From Triglochin maritima (taxonomy: Eukaryota; Streptophyta; Magnoliopsida; Alismatales; Juncaginaceae): 64,000 bases of DNA. The stretch's first letter is position 1, and every line of letters starts with the position of its first letter. The notes beneath the pieces were generated by a model that was not told where the DNA came from, did not search any database, and saw only the letters and a program-made list of their open reading frames with translations. The DNA lies in NCBI GenBank assembly GCA_963682175.1, contig OY821772.1, positions 49,746,925 through 49,810,924 on the forward strand, written 5' to 3'. This document shows positions 1 through 12,946 of this stretch, in pieces. Both the position numbers and the translations under genes were made by a program.

Positions 1-673
1 TTATTGAGGGGTCTGATGACACGACTGCATATTATGCGACGAAAATGTTAAACCAATGCGTCCGAAGAGAGATTGTTTAATATATTTCCCTTTATGTCCA
101 AAAACCCAAAAGCTATAGCACACGAATTTCGGTAAAAACCCACAATTTTGTAAAAATGACACTCTTTCTTTGTTTATTGAGTGGTCTGATGACACGACGG
201 GTTACTACACTACAAAAATGTTAAACCGATGCGTCCGAAGAGAGATTTTTTGATATTTCCTTTTTTGGCAAAAAACACAAAGGCTATAGCACACGAATTT
301 CGGTAAAAAAACCCTCAGTTTTAATAAATGACATTATTTCTTCATTTATTGAGGGGTCTGATGACACGACAGCATATTATGCGACGAAAATGTTAAACCA
401 ATGCGTCCGAAGAGAGATTGTTTAATATATTTCCCTTTATGTCCAAAAACCCAAAAGCTATAGCACACGAATTTCGGTAAAAACCCACAGTTTTGTAAAA
501 ATGACACTATTTCTTTGTTTATTGAGGGGTCTAATGACACGACGGGATACTACACGACAAAATGTTAAATCGATGCGTCCGAAGAGAGATTTTTTGATAT
601 TTCCCTTTTTAGCAAAAAAAAGCAAAGGCTATAGCACACGAATTTTGGTAAAAACCCTCAGTTTTGTAAAAAT

Positions 674-1150
674 GGCACTATTTCTTTATTTATTGAGGAG
701 TCTGATGACACTACTGCATATTATGGGACGAAAATGTTAAACCGATGCGTCCGAAGAGAGATTTTTTGATATTTCCTTTTTTGGCAAAAAACACAAAGGC
801 TATCAGCACACGAATTTTGGTAAAAAAACCCTCAGTTTTAAAAAATGACATTATTTCTTCATTTATTTAGGGGTCTGATGACACGACTGCATATTATGCG
901 ACGAAAATGTTAAACCAATGCGTCCGAAGAGAGATTGTTTAATATATTTCCCTTTATGTCCAAAAACCCAAAAGCTATAGCACACGAATTTCGGTAAAAA
1001 CCCACAATTTTGTAAAAATGACACTATTTCTTTGTTTATTGAGTGGTCTGATGACACGACGGGTTACTACACTACAAAAATGTTAAACCGATGCGTCCGA
1101 AGAGAGATTTTTTGATATTTCCTTTTTTTGGCAAAAAACACAAAGGCTAT
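674..1150 (-). repeat. L1 segmental duplication, copy 1 (partner 4465-4960)
   Basis: This segment shares rare variants with 4465-4960 at a constant offset of 3,791 bp. Shared variants are GGCTATCAGCACACG (an extra C in the CTATAGC block), CATTTATTTAGGGGTCTG and ATTATGGGACGAAAATG. These occur together only in these two places. Confidence 0.8.
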
Positions 1151-1950
1151 AGCACACGAATTTCGGTAAAAAAACCCTAAGTTTTAAAAAATGACATTAT
1201 TTCTTCATTTATTGAGGGGTCTGATGACAGGACTGCATATTATGCGACGAAAATGTTAAACCGATGCGTCCGAGGAGAGATATTTTGATATTTCCTTTTT
1301 TGGCAAAAAACACAAAGGCTATAGCACACGAATTTCGGTAAAAAAACCCTCAGTTTTAAAAAAATGACACTATTTCTTCATTTATTGAGGGGTCTGATGA
1401 CACGACTGCATATTATGCGACGAAAATATTAAACCAATGCGTCCGAAGAGAGATTGTTTAATATATTTCCCTTTATGTCCCAAAACCCAAAAGCTATAGC
1501 ACACGAATTTCGGTAAAAACCCACAGTTTTGTAAAAATGACACTATTTATTTGCTTATTGAGGGGTCTGATGACACGACGGGATACTACACTACAAAAAT
1601 GTTAAACCGATGCGTCCGAAGAGAAATTTTTTGATATTTCCCTTTTTAGCAAAAAAAACCAAAGGCTATAGCACCCGAATTCGGTAAAAAAACCCTCAGT
1701 TTTAAAAAATGACATTATTTCTTCATTTATTGAGGGGTCTGATGACACGACTGCATATTATGCGACGAAAATGTTAAACCGATGCGTCCGAGGAGAGATA
1801 TTTTGATATTTCCTTTTTTGGCAAAAAACACAAAGGCTATAGCACACGAATTTCGGTAAAAAAACCCTCAGTTTTAAAAAAATGACACTATTTCTTCATT
1901 TATTGAGGTGTCTAATGACACGACTGCATATTATGCGACGAAAATGCTAA

Positions 1951-2296
1951 ACCAATGCGTCCGAAGAGAGATTGTTTAATATATTTCCCTTTATGTCCAA
2001 AAAGCCAAAAGCTATAGCACCCGAATTTCAGTAAAAACCCACAATTTTGTAAAAATGACACTATTTCTTTGTTTATTGAGTGGTCTGATGACACGACGGG
2101 TTACTACACTACAAAAATGTTAAACCAATGCGTCCGAAGAGAGATTGTTTAATATATTTCCCTTTATGTCCAAAAAGCCAAAAGCTATAGCACCCGAATT
2201 TCAGTAAAAACCCACAATTTTGTAAAAATGACACTATTTCTTTGTTTATTGAGTGGTCTGATGACACGACGGGTTACTACACTACAAAAATGTTAA
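1951..2296 (-). repeat. Perfect 173-bp monomer tandem duplication
   Basis: The segment 1951-2123 is repeated at 2124-2296, and I found no difference when comparing them base by base. Both copies carry the private variants AAAAAGCCAAAAGC, CACCCGAATTTCAGTAAAAA and GAGTGGTCTGATG. Neighbouring monomers differ from each other at many positions, so this looks like a very recent one-monomer duplication. Confidence 0.9.
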
Positions 2297-4464
2297 ACCG
2301 ATGCGTCTGAAGAGAGATTTTTTGATATTTCGCTTTTTAGCAAAAAAAACCAAAGGCTATAGCACACGAATTTCGGTAAAAAACCCTAAGTTTTGTAAAA
2401 ATGGCACTATTTCTTTGTTTATTGAGGGGTCTGATGACACGACGGGATACTACACGATGAAAATGTTAAACCGATGCGTGCGAAGAGAGATTTTTAGATA
2501 TTTCCCTTTTTAGCAAAAAACCCAAAGGCTATAGCACACGATTTTCGATAAAAACCCTCAGTTTTGTAAAAGTGGCATTATTTCTTTATTTATTGAGGGG
2601 TCTGATGACACTACTGCATATTATGGGACGAAAATGTTAAACCGATGCATCCGAAGAGAGATTTTTTGATATTTCTTTTTTGGCAAAAAACACAACGGCT
2701 GTAGCACACGAATTTCGGTAAAAACCCTCAGTTTTTAAAAATGGCACTATTTATTTATTTATTGAGGGGTCTGATGACACGACTGCATATTATGCTACGA
2801 AAATGTTAAACCAATTCATCCGAAGAGAGTTTTTTTAATATATTTTCCCTTTCTGGCAAAAAACCCACAAAGGCTATAGCTAACGATTTTCGTTAAAAAC
2901 CCATAGTTTTGTAAAAGTGACACTATTTCTTTATTTATTGAGGGATCTGATGACACGACTGCATATTATGCGACGAAAATGTTAAACCGATGCGTCCGAA
3001 GAGAGATTTTTTGATATTTCCCTTTTTTGGCAAAAAACACAAAGGCTATAGCACACGAATTTCGGTAAAAACCCTCAGTTTTTAAAAATTACGCTATTTC
3101 TTTATTTATTGAGAGGTTTGATGACACGACTGCATATTATGCGACGAAAATGTTAAACCGATGCATCCGAAGAGAGATTTTTTGATATTTCCTTTTTTGG
3201 CAAAAAACACAAAGGCTATATAGCACACGAATTTCTGTAAAACCCCTCAGTTCTGTAAAAATGGCACTATTTCTTTATTTATTGAGGGGTCTGAAGACAC
3301 TACTGCATATTATGCGACGAAAATGTTAAACCGATGCGTCCGAAATGAGATTTTTTGATATTTCTTTTTTTGGCAAAAAACACAAAGGCTATAGCACACG
3401 AATTTCGGTAAAAAACCCTCAGTTTTAAAAAATGACACTATTTCTTCATTTATTGAGGGGTCTGATGACACTACTGCATATTATGGGACGAAAATGTTAA
3501 ACCGATGCATCCGAAGAGAGATTTTTTGATATTTCCTTTTTTGGCAAAAAACACAAAGGCTATATAGCACACGAATTTTCGTAAAAACCCTCAGTTTTCA
3601 AAAATTACGCTATTTCTTCATTTATTGAGGGGTCTGATGACACGACTGTATATTATGCGACGAAAATGTTAAACCAATGCATCCGACGAGAGATTGTTTA
3701 ATATATTTCCCTTTATGTCCAAAAACCCAAAAGCTATAGCACACGAATTTCGGTAAAAACCCACAGTTTTGTAAAAATGGCACTATTTCTTTGTTTAGTG
3801 AGGGGTCTGATGACACGACAGGATACTACACGACGAAAATGTTAAACCGATGCGTCCGAAGAGAGATTTTTTGATATTTCCTTTTTTGGCAAAAAACACA
3901 AAGGCTATAGCACACGAATTTCGGTAAAACCCCACAGTTTTGTAAAAATGACACTATATCTTTATTTATTGAGGGATCTGATGACACGACTGCATATTAT
4001 GCGACGAAAATGTTAAATCGATGCGTCCGAAGAGAGATTTTTTGATATTTCCTTTTTTGGCAAAAAACACAAAGGCTATAGCACACGAATTTCGGTAAAA
4101 ACCCCTCAGTTTTAAAAAATGACATTATTTCTTTATTTATTGAGGGGTCTGATGACACGACTGCATATTATGCGACGAAAATGTTAAAAAAATGCGTCCG
4201 AAGAGAGATTATTTAATATATTTCCTTTTATGTCCAAAAACCCAAAAGCTAGAGCACACGAATTTCGATAAAAACCCACAGTTTTGTAAAAATGACATTA
4301 TTTCTTTGTTTATTGAGTGGTCTGATGACACGACGGGTTACTACACTACAAAAATGTTAAACCGATGCGTCCGAAGAGAAATTTTTTGATATTTCTCTTT
4401 TTAGCAAAAAAAACAAAGGCTATAGCACACGAATTTCTGTAAAACCCCTCAGTTTTGTAAAAAT

Positions 4465-4960
4465 GGCACTATTTCTTTATTTATTGAGGGGTCTGATGAC
4501 ACTACTGCATATTATGGGACGAAAATGTTAAACCGATGCGTCCGAAGAGAGATTTTTTGATATTTCCTTTTTTGGCAAAAAACACAAAGGCTATCAGCAC
4601 ACGAATTTTGGTAAAAAAACCCTCAGTTTTAAAAAATGACATTATTTCTTCATTTATTTAGGGGTCTGATGACACGACTGCATATTATGCGACGAAAATG
4701 TTAAACAAATGCGTCCGAAGAGAGATTGTTTAATATATTTCCCTTTATGTCCAAAAACCCAAAAGCTATAGCACACGAATTTCGGTGAAAACCCACAGTT
4801 TTGTAAAAATGACACTATTTCTTTGTTTATTGAGTGGTCTGATGACACGACGGGTTACTACACAACAAAAATGTTAAACCGATGCGTCCGAAGAGAGATT
4901 TTTTGATATTTCCTTTTTTGGCAAAAAACACAAAGGCTATAGCACACGAATTTCGGTAAA
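4465..4960 (-). repeat. L1 segmental duplication, copy 2 (mosaic)
   Basis: The left part matches 674-1150 at an offset of 3,791 bp. The sequence immediately after it (about 4970-5193) instead matches 317-540 at an offset of 4,653 bp, including CTTTAATAAATGACATT and CACGACAGCATATTATGCG. The change of best partner falls inside nearly identical monomers, as expected for a recombinant array. Confidence 0.75.
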
Positions 4961-5222
4961 AAAACCCTCAGCTTTAATAAATGACATTATTTCTTCATTT
5001 ATTGAGGGGTCTGATGACACGACAGCATATTATGCGACGAAAATGTTAAACCAATGCGTCCGAAGATAGATTGTTTAATATATTTCCCTTTATGTCCAAA
5101 AACCCAAAAGCTATAGCACACGAATTTCGGTGAAAACCCACAGTTTTGTAAAAATGACACTATTTCTTTGTTTATTGAGGGCTCTGATGACACGACTGCA
5201 TATTATGCGACGAAAATGTTAA

Positions 5223-7650
5223 ACCCATGCATCCGAAGAGAGATTTTTAGATATTTCCGTTTTTTGCCAAAAAATTAAAGGCTATATAGCAAACGAATTT
5301 CGCTAAAAACCCTTAGTTTTGTAAAAATGGCACTATTTCTTTATTTATTGAGGGCTCTGATGACACGACTGCATATTATGCGACGGAAATGTTAAACCCA
5401 TGCGTCTGAAGAGAGATTTTTTGATATTTCCTTTTTTAGCAAAAAAGCACAAAGGCTATAGCACACGAATTTTGTTAAACACCCTCAGTTTTTAAAAATC
5501 ACACTATTTCTTTATTTATTGAGGGGTCTGATGACACGACTCCATATTATGCGACGAAAATGTTAAACCGATGCGTCCGAAGAGAGATTTTTTCATATTT
5601 CCCTTTTTTGCAAAAACACAAAGGCTATAGCACACGAATATAGGTAAAACCCCTCAGTTTTGTAAAAATGGCACTATTTCTTTGTTTTTTGAGGGGTCTG
5701 ATGACCTGACAGGATCCCACACGACGAAAATCTTAAACCGATGCGTCCAAAGAGAGATTTTTATGTATTTCCCTTTTTAGCAAAAACACCATAGGCTATA
5801 GCACACGAATTTGGGTAAAAACCCTCAGTTTTGTAAAAATGGCACTATTTCTTTATTTATTGAGGGCTCTGATGACACGACTGTATATTATGCGACCAAA
5901 CTGTTAAACCGATGCGTCAGAAGAGAGATTTTTTGATATTTCCCTTTTTTGCAAAAAACACAAAGGCTATAGCACACGAATTTCGGTAAAAACCCCAGTT
6001 TTTAAAAATGACACTATTTCTTAGTTTTTTGAAGAGTCTGATGACACGAATGCATATTATACGACACAAATGTTAAACGTATGCGTCCGAAGAGAGATTT
6101 TTAGATATTTCCCTTTTTAACAAAAAAACCAATGTCTATAGCACACGAATTTCGGTAAAAATCTTTAGTTTTTTTAAAAGTCACTATTTCTTTGTTTTTT
6201 AGGGGTCTGATGAAACGAATGGATATTATATCACAAAAATGTTAAACTGATGCGTTCGAAAAGAGATTTTTTGATATTTCCCTTTTTAACTAAAAAACAC
6301 AAACGCTATAGCACACGAAATTCGGTAAAAACCCTCAGTTTTGTAAAAATGGCACTATATCTTTTTTTAGGGGTCTGATGACGCGACTTGAAATTATACG
6401 ACGCAAATGTTGAACCGATGCGTCTGAAGAGAGATTTTTAGATATTTCCCTTTTTAGAAAAAAAAACACTGACACTATTGCACACGAATTTCGGTAAAAA
6501 CCCTCAGTTTTTAAAAATGACACTATTTTTAGTTTTTTGAAGGGTCTGATGACACGAATGCATATTATACAACACAAATGTTAAACATATGCGTCCGAAG
6601 AGAGATTTGTAGATATTTCCCTTTTTAGCAAAAAAAACCAAAGGCTATAGCACACGAATTTCGGCAAAAACCCTCAGTTTTGTAAAAATGGCACTATTTC
6701 TTTATTTATTGAGGGCTCTAATGACACGACTGGATATTATGCGATGAAAATGTTAAACCCATGCATCTGAAGAGAGATTTTTTGATATTTCCCTTTTTAG
6801 CAAAAAAACACAAACACTATAGCACACGAATTTTGGTAAAAACTCTCAATTTTGTAAAAATTGCACTATTTCTTTATTTATTGAGGGCTCTGATGACACG
6901 ACTGCATATTATGTGACGAAAATGTTAAACCGATGCGTCCGAAGAGTGATTTTTTGATATTTCCTTTTTTTGCAAAAAACACAAAGGCTTAGCACACGAA
7001 TTTCGGTAAACACCCTCAGTTTTTAAAAATCACACTATTTCTTTATTTATTGAGGGGTCTGATGACACGACTGCATAATATGCGACGAAAATGTGAAACC
7101 GGTGCGTCCAAAGAGAGATTTTTCCATATTTCCCTTTTTTGCAAAAACACAAAGGCTATATAGCACACGAATATAGGTAAAACCCCTCAGTTTTGTAAAA
7201 ATGGCACTATTTCTTTGTTTTTTGAGGGGTCTGATGACACGACAGGATCCCACACGACGAAAATGTTAAACCGATGCGTCCGAAGAGAGATTTTTATGTA
7301 TTTCCCTTTTTTGCAAAAAACACAAAGGCTGTAGCACACGAATTCCGGTAAAGACCCTCAGTTTTGTAAAAATGAAACTATTTCTTTTTTTTTTTGAGGG
7401 GTCTGATGACACGAATGCATATTATACAACACAAATGTTAAACGTATGCGTCCGAAGAGAGATTTTTAGATATTTCCCTTTTTAGCAAAAAAAACCAAAC
7501 GCTATAGCACACCAATTTCGGTAAAAACCTTTAGTTTTTAAAAGTCACTATTTCTTTGTTTTTTAGAGGTCTGATAAAACGAATGGATATTATATCACAA
7601 AAATGTTAAACCGATGCGTCCGAAAAAGAGATTTTTAGATATTTCCCTTT
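5223..7650 (-). repeat. L2 duplication, short copy
   Basis: Colinear with 8,464-12,255. Anchor offsets grow stepwise: 3,241 bp (5,223), 3,412 bp (5,700 and 5,881), 3,923 bp (6,040, 6,240, 6,540), 4,437 bp (6,720, 7,080) and 4,605 bp (7,440, 7,580). The steps are about 171, 511, 514 and 168 bp, that is 1, 3, 3 and 1 monomers. Around 5,425-5,480 the copy has TTTTTTAGCAAAAAAGCACA, which reads as a hybrid of the two successive monomers seen at about 8,660 and 8,830 in the long copy. Confidence 0.75.
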
Positions 7651-8463
7651 TTTAGCAAAAACCAAAGGCTATAGCACACGAATATTGGTCAAACCCCTCA
7701 GTTTTGTAAAAATGACACTATTTCTTTTCTTTTTGAGGGGTCTGATGACACGACGGGATACAACACGACGAAAATGTTAAACCGATGCGTCCGAAGAGAG
7801 ATTTTTAGATATTTCCCTTTTTAGAAAAAAAACACTGACACTATTGCACAAGAATTTCGGTAAAAACCCTCAGTTTTTAAAAATGACACTATTTTTAGTT
7901 TTTTGAAGGGTCTGATGACACGAATGCATATTATACAACACAAATGTTAAACATATGCGTCCGAAGAGAGATTTTTAGATATTTCCCTTTTTAGCAAAAA
8001 AACCAAAAGCTATAGCACACGAATTTCGGTAAAAACCTTTAGTTTTTAAAAGTCACTATTTCTTTGTTTTTTAGGGGTATGATGAAACGAATGAATATTA
8101 TATCACAAAAATGTTAAACCGATGCGTCCGAAAAGAGATTTTTAGATATTTCACTTTTTAGCAAAAACTAAAGGCTATAGCACACGAATATAGGTAAAAC
8201 CCCTCAGATTTGTAAAAATGGCACTATTTGTTTTTTTTTTTTGAGGTGTCTGATGACACGACAGGATACCACACGACGAAAATGATAAACCGATGCGTCC
8301 GAAGAGAGATTTTTAGATATTTCCCTTTTTAGAAGAAAAAAACTAAAGGCTATATAGCAAACGAATTTCGGTAAAAATCCTCAGTTTTGTAAAAATGGCA
8401 CTATTTCTTTATTTATTGAGGGCTCTGATGACACGACTGCATATTATGCGACGAAAATGTTAA

Positions 8464-11400
8464 ACCCATGCGTCCGAAGAGAGATTTTTAGATATTTCCG
8501 TTTTTTTCCAAAAAATTAAAGGCTATATAGCAAACGAATTTCGCTAAAAACCCTTAGTTTTGTAAAAATGGCACTATTTCTTTATTTATTGTGGGCTCTG
8601 ATGACACGACTGCATATTATGCGACGAAAATGTTAAACCCATGCGTCTGAAGAGAGATTTTTTGATATTTCCTTTTTTAGCAAAAAAACACAAACGCTAT
8701 AGCACACGAATTTCGGTAAAAACCCTCTGTTTTGTAAAAATTGCACTATTTCTTTATTTATTGAGGGGTCTGATGACACTACTGCATATTATGCGACGAA
8801 AATGTTAAACCGATGCGTCCGAAGAGAGATTTTTTGATATTTCCTTTTTTTGCAAAAAACACAAAGGCTATAGCACACGAATTTTGTTAAACACCCTCAG
8901 TGTTTAAAAATCACACTATTTCTTTATTTATTGAGGGGTCTGATGACACGACTGCATATTATGCGACGAAAATGTTAAACCGATGCGTCCGAAGAGAGAT
9001 TTTTTCATATTTCCCTTTTTTGCAAAAACACAAAGGCTATAGCACACGAATATAGGTAAAACCCCTCAGTTTTGTAAAAATGGCACTATTTCTTTGTTTT
9101 TTGAGGGGTCTGATGACCCGACAGGATCCCACACGACGAAAATGTTAAACCGATGCGTCCGAAGAGAGATTTTTATATATTTCCCTTTTTAGCAAAAACA
9201 CCAAAGGCTATAGCACACGAATTTGGGTAAAAACCCTCAGTTTTGTAAAAATGGCACTATTTCTTTATTTATTGAGGGGTCTGATGACACGACTGTATAT
9301 TATGCAACGAAACTGTTAAACCGATGCGTCAGAAGAGAGATTTTTTGATATTTCCCTTTTTTTGCAAAAAACACAAAGGCTATAGCACACGAATTTTGGT
9401 AAAAACTCTCAGTTTTGTAAAAATGACACTATTTCTTTTTTTTGAGGGGTCTGATGACACGACTTGATATTATACGATGAAAATGTAAAACCGATGCATC
9501 CGAAGAGAGATTTTTAGATATTTCCCTTTTTAGCAAAAAAACCCAAAGGCTATAGCACACGAATTTTGATAAAAACCCTCAATTTTTTAAAAAGTCACTA
9601 TTTCTTTGTTTTTTGTGGGGTCTGCTGAAACGAAAGGATATTATACGACGAAAATGTTAAACCGATGCGTCCGAAGAGAGATTTTTTGATATTTCGTTTT
9701 TTTGCAAAAAACACAAAGGCTATAGCACACGAATTTCGGTAAAAAACCCTCAGTTTTGTAAAAATAACACTATTTCTTTTTTTTAGGTGTCTGATGACAC
9801 GACTGGAAATTATATGACGAAAATGTTAAACCGATGCGTCCGAAGAGATATTTTTTGATATTTTCCTTTTTAGCAAAAAACACAAACGCTATTGCACACG
9901 AATTTCGGTAAAAACCCTCAGTTTTTAAAAATGACACTATTTCTTAGTTTTTTGAAGAATCTGATGACACGAATGCATATTATACGACAAAAATGTTAAA
10001 CGTATGCGTCCGAAGAGAGATTTTTAGATATTTCCCTTTTTAACAAAAAAACCAAAGTCTATAGCACACGAATTTCGGTAAAAATCTTTAGTTTTTTTAA
10101 AAGTCACTATTTCTTTGTTTTTTAGGGGTCTGATGAAACGAATGGATATTATATCACAAAAATGTTAAACTGATGCGTCCGAAGAGAGATTTTTTGATAT
10201 TTCCCTTTTTAGCTAAAAAACACAAACGCTATAGCACACGAAATTCGGTAAAAACCCTCAATTTTGTAAAAATGGCACTATATCTTTTTTTAGGGGTCTG
10301 ATTACGCGACTGGAAATTATACGACGCATATGTTAAACCGATGCGTCTGAAGAGAGATTTTTTGATATTTCCCTTTTTAGAAAAAAAACACTGACACTAT
10401 TGCACACGAATTTCGGTAAAAACCCTCAGTTTTTAAAAATGACACTATTTTTAGTTTTTTGAAGGGTCTGATGACACGAATGCATATTATACAACACAAA
10501 TGTTAAACATATGCGTCCGAAGAGAGATTTTTAGATATTTCCCTTTTTAGCAAAAAAACCAAAGGCTATAGCACACGAATTTCGGTAAAAACCTTTAGTT
10601 TTTAAAAGTCACTATTTTGTTTGTTTTTTAGGGGTCTGATGAAACGAATGGATATTATATCACAAAAATGTTAAACCGATGCGTCCGAAAAGAGATTTTT
10701 AGATATTTCCCTTTTTTAGCAAAAACTAAAGGCTATTGCACACGAATATAGGTAAAACCCCTCAGATTTGTAAAAATGGCACTATTTGTTTGTTTTTTGA
10801 GGTGTCTGATGACACGACAGGATACCACACGACGAAAATGATAAACCGATGCGTCCGAAAAGAGATTTTTATATATTTCCCTTTTTAGAAGAAAAAAAAC
10901 TAAAGGCTATATAGCAAACGAATTTCGGTAAAAATCCTCAGTTTTGTAAAAATGGCACTATTTCTTTATTTATTGAGGGCTCTGATGACACGACTGCATA
11001 TTATGCGACGAAAATGTTAAACCCATGCGTCCGAAGAGAGATTTTTAGATATTTCCCTTTTTAGCAAAAAAACTAAAGGCAATATAGCAAACGAATTTCG
11101 GCAAAAACCCTCAGTTTTGTAAAAATGGCACTATTTCTTTATTTATTGAGGGCTCTAATGACACGACTGGATATTATGCGATGAAAATGTTAAACTCATG
11201 CATCTGAAGAGAGATTTTTTGATATTTCCCTTTTTAGCAAAAAAACACAAACGCTATAGCACACGAATTTTGGTAAAAACTCTCAATTTTGTAAAAATTG
11301 CACTATTTCTTTATTTATTGAGGGCTCTGATGACACGACTGCATATTATGTGACGAAAATGTTAAACCGATGCGTCCGAAGAGTGATTTTTTGATATTTC

Positions 11401-12255
11401 CTTTTTTTGCAAAAAACACAAAGGCTATAGCACACGAATTTCGGTAAACACCCTCAGTTTTTAAAAATCACACTATTTCTTTATTTATTGAGGGGTCTGA
11501 TGACACGACTGCATAATATGCGACGAAAATGTGAAACCGGTGCGTCCAAAGAGAGATTTTTCCATATTTCCCTTTTTTGCAAAAACACAAAGGCTATAGC
11601 ACACGAATATAGGTAAAACCCCTCAGTTTTGTAAAAATGGCACTATTTCTTTGTTTTTTGAGGGGTCTGATGACACGACAGGATCCCACACGACGAAAAT
11701 GTTAAACCGATGCGTCCGAAAAGAGATTTTTATGTATTTCCCTTTTTAGCAAAAACACCAAAGGCTATAGCACACGAATTTTGGTAAAAACCCTCAGTTT
11801 TGTAAAAATGGCACTATTTCTTTATTTATTGAGGGCTCTGATGACACGACTGCATATTATGCGACGAAACTGTTAAACTGATGCGTCAGAAGTGAGATTT
11901 TTTGATATTTCCCTTTTTTGCAAAAAAACACAAAGGCTGTAGCACACGAATTCCGGTAAAGACCCTCAGTTTTGTAAAAATGACACTATTTCTTTTTTTT
12001 GAGGGGTCTGATGACACGAATGCATATTATACAACACAAATGTTAAACGTATGCGTCCGAAGAGAGATTTTTAGATATTTCCCTTTTTAGCAAAAAAAAC
12101 CAAACGCTATAGCAGACCAATTTCGGTAAAAACCTTTAGTTTTTAAAAGTCACTATTTCTTTGTTTTTTAGGGGTCTGATAAAACGAATGGATATTATAT
12201 CACAAAAATGTTAAACCGATGCGTCCGAAGAGAGATTTTTAGATATTTCCCGTTT
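8464..12255 (-). repeat. L2 duplication, long copy
   Basis: The longer partner of 5,223-7,650, with about eight extra monomers in four whole-monomer steps. Shared markers in order are CCAAAAAATTAAAGGC with TTTCGCTAAAAACCC, GGATCCCACACGACG, CTGTATATTATGC with GATGCGTCAGAAG, TTTTTTGAAGAATCTG, GGGCTCTAATGACACG, GCATAATATGCGACG and CTGATAAAACGAATGG. Confidence 0.75.
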
Positions 12256-12946
12256 TTAGCAAAAACTAAAGGCTATAGCACACGAATATAGGTAAAACCC
12301 CTCAGATTTGTAAAAATGGTACTATTTGTTTGTTTTTTGAGGTGTCTGATGACACGACAGGATACCACACGACGAAAATGATAAACCGATGCGTCCGAAG
12401 AGAGATTTTTATATATTTCCCTTTTTAGAAGGAAAAAACTAAAGGCTATATAGCAAACGAATTTCGGTAAAAATCCTCAGTTTTGTAAAAATGGCACTAT
12501 TTCTTTATTTATTGAGGGCTCTAATGACACGACTGGATATTATGCGATGAAAATGTTAAACCCATGCATCTGAAGAGAGATTTTTTGATATTTCCCTTTT
12601 TAGCAAAAAAACACAAACGCTATAGCACACGAATTTTGGTAAAAACTCTCAATTTTGTAAAAATTGCACTATTTCTTTATTTATTGAGGGCTCTGATGAC
12701 ACGACTGCATATTATGTGACGAAAATGTTAAACCGATGCGTCCGAAGAGTGATTTTTTGATATTTCCTTTTTTTGCAAAAAACACAAAGGCTATAGCACA
12801 CGAATTTCGGTAAACACCCTCAGTTTTTAAAAATCACACTATTTCTTTATTTATTGAGGGGTCTGATGACACGATTGCATATTATGCGACAAAAATGTTA
12901 AACCGATGCGTCCGAAGAGAGATTTTTTCATATTTCCCTTTTTTGC
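11131..12946 (-). repeat. Repeated ~1.37 kb block next to the inversion
   Basis: The run from GGGCTCTAATGACACGACTG (11,151) to the GAAGAGTGATTTTTTG monomer reappears 1,366 bp on, at 12,517 onward, reaching to within one monomer of the orientation switch. The same run is also found 4,437 bp upstream, at about 6,714. The third copy stops at the inversion point. Confidence 0.7.

Larger units (their letters stand above)
1..5220 (-). repeat. Left subarray L1, TTTAATATATTT subfamily
   Basis: Monomers of two main looks are interspersed. One has GATTGTTTAATATATTTCCC followed by TTTATGTCCAAAAACCC; the other has TTTTTTGATATTTCC followed by TTTTTGGCAAAAAACACAAA. The first kind occurs in the units covering about 1-195, 346-540, 863-1057, 1912-2094, 3622-3816, 4654-4848 and 4999-5193. 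The gaps between them (345, 517, 1049, 1710, 1032, 345) are near multiples of the monomer but irregular. This is therefore a multi-class array rather than a clean HOR. Confidence 0.85.
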
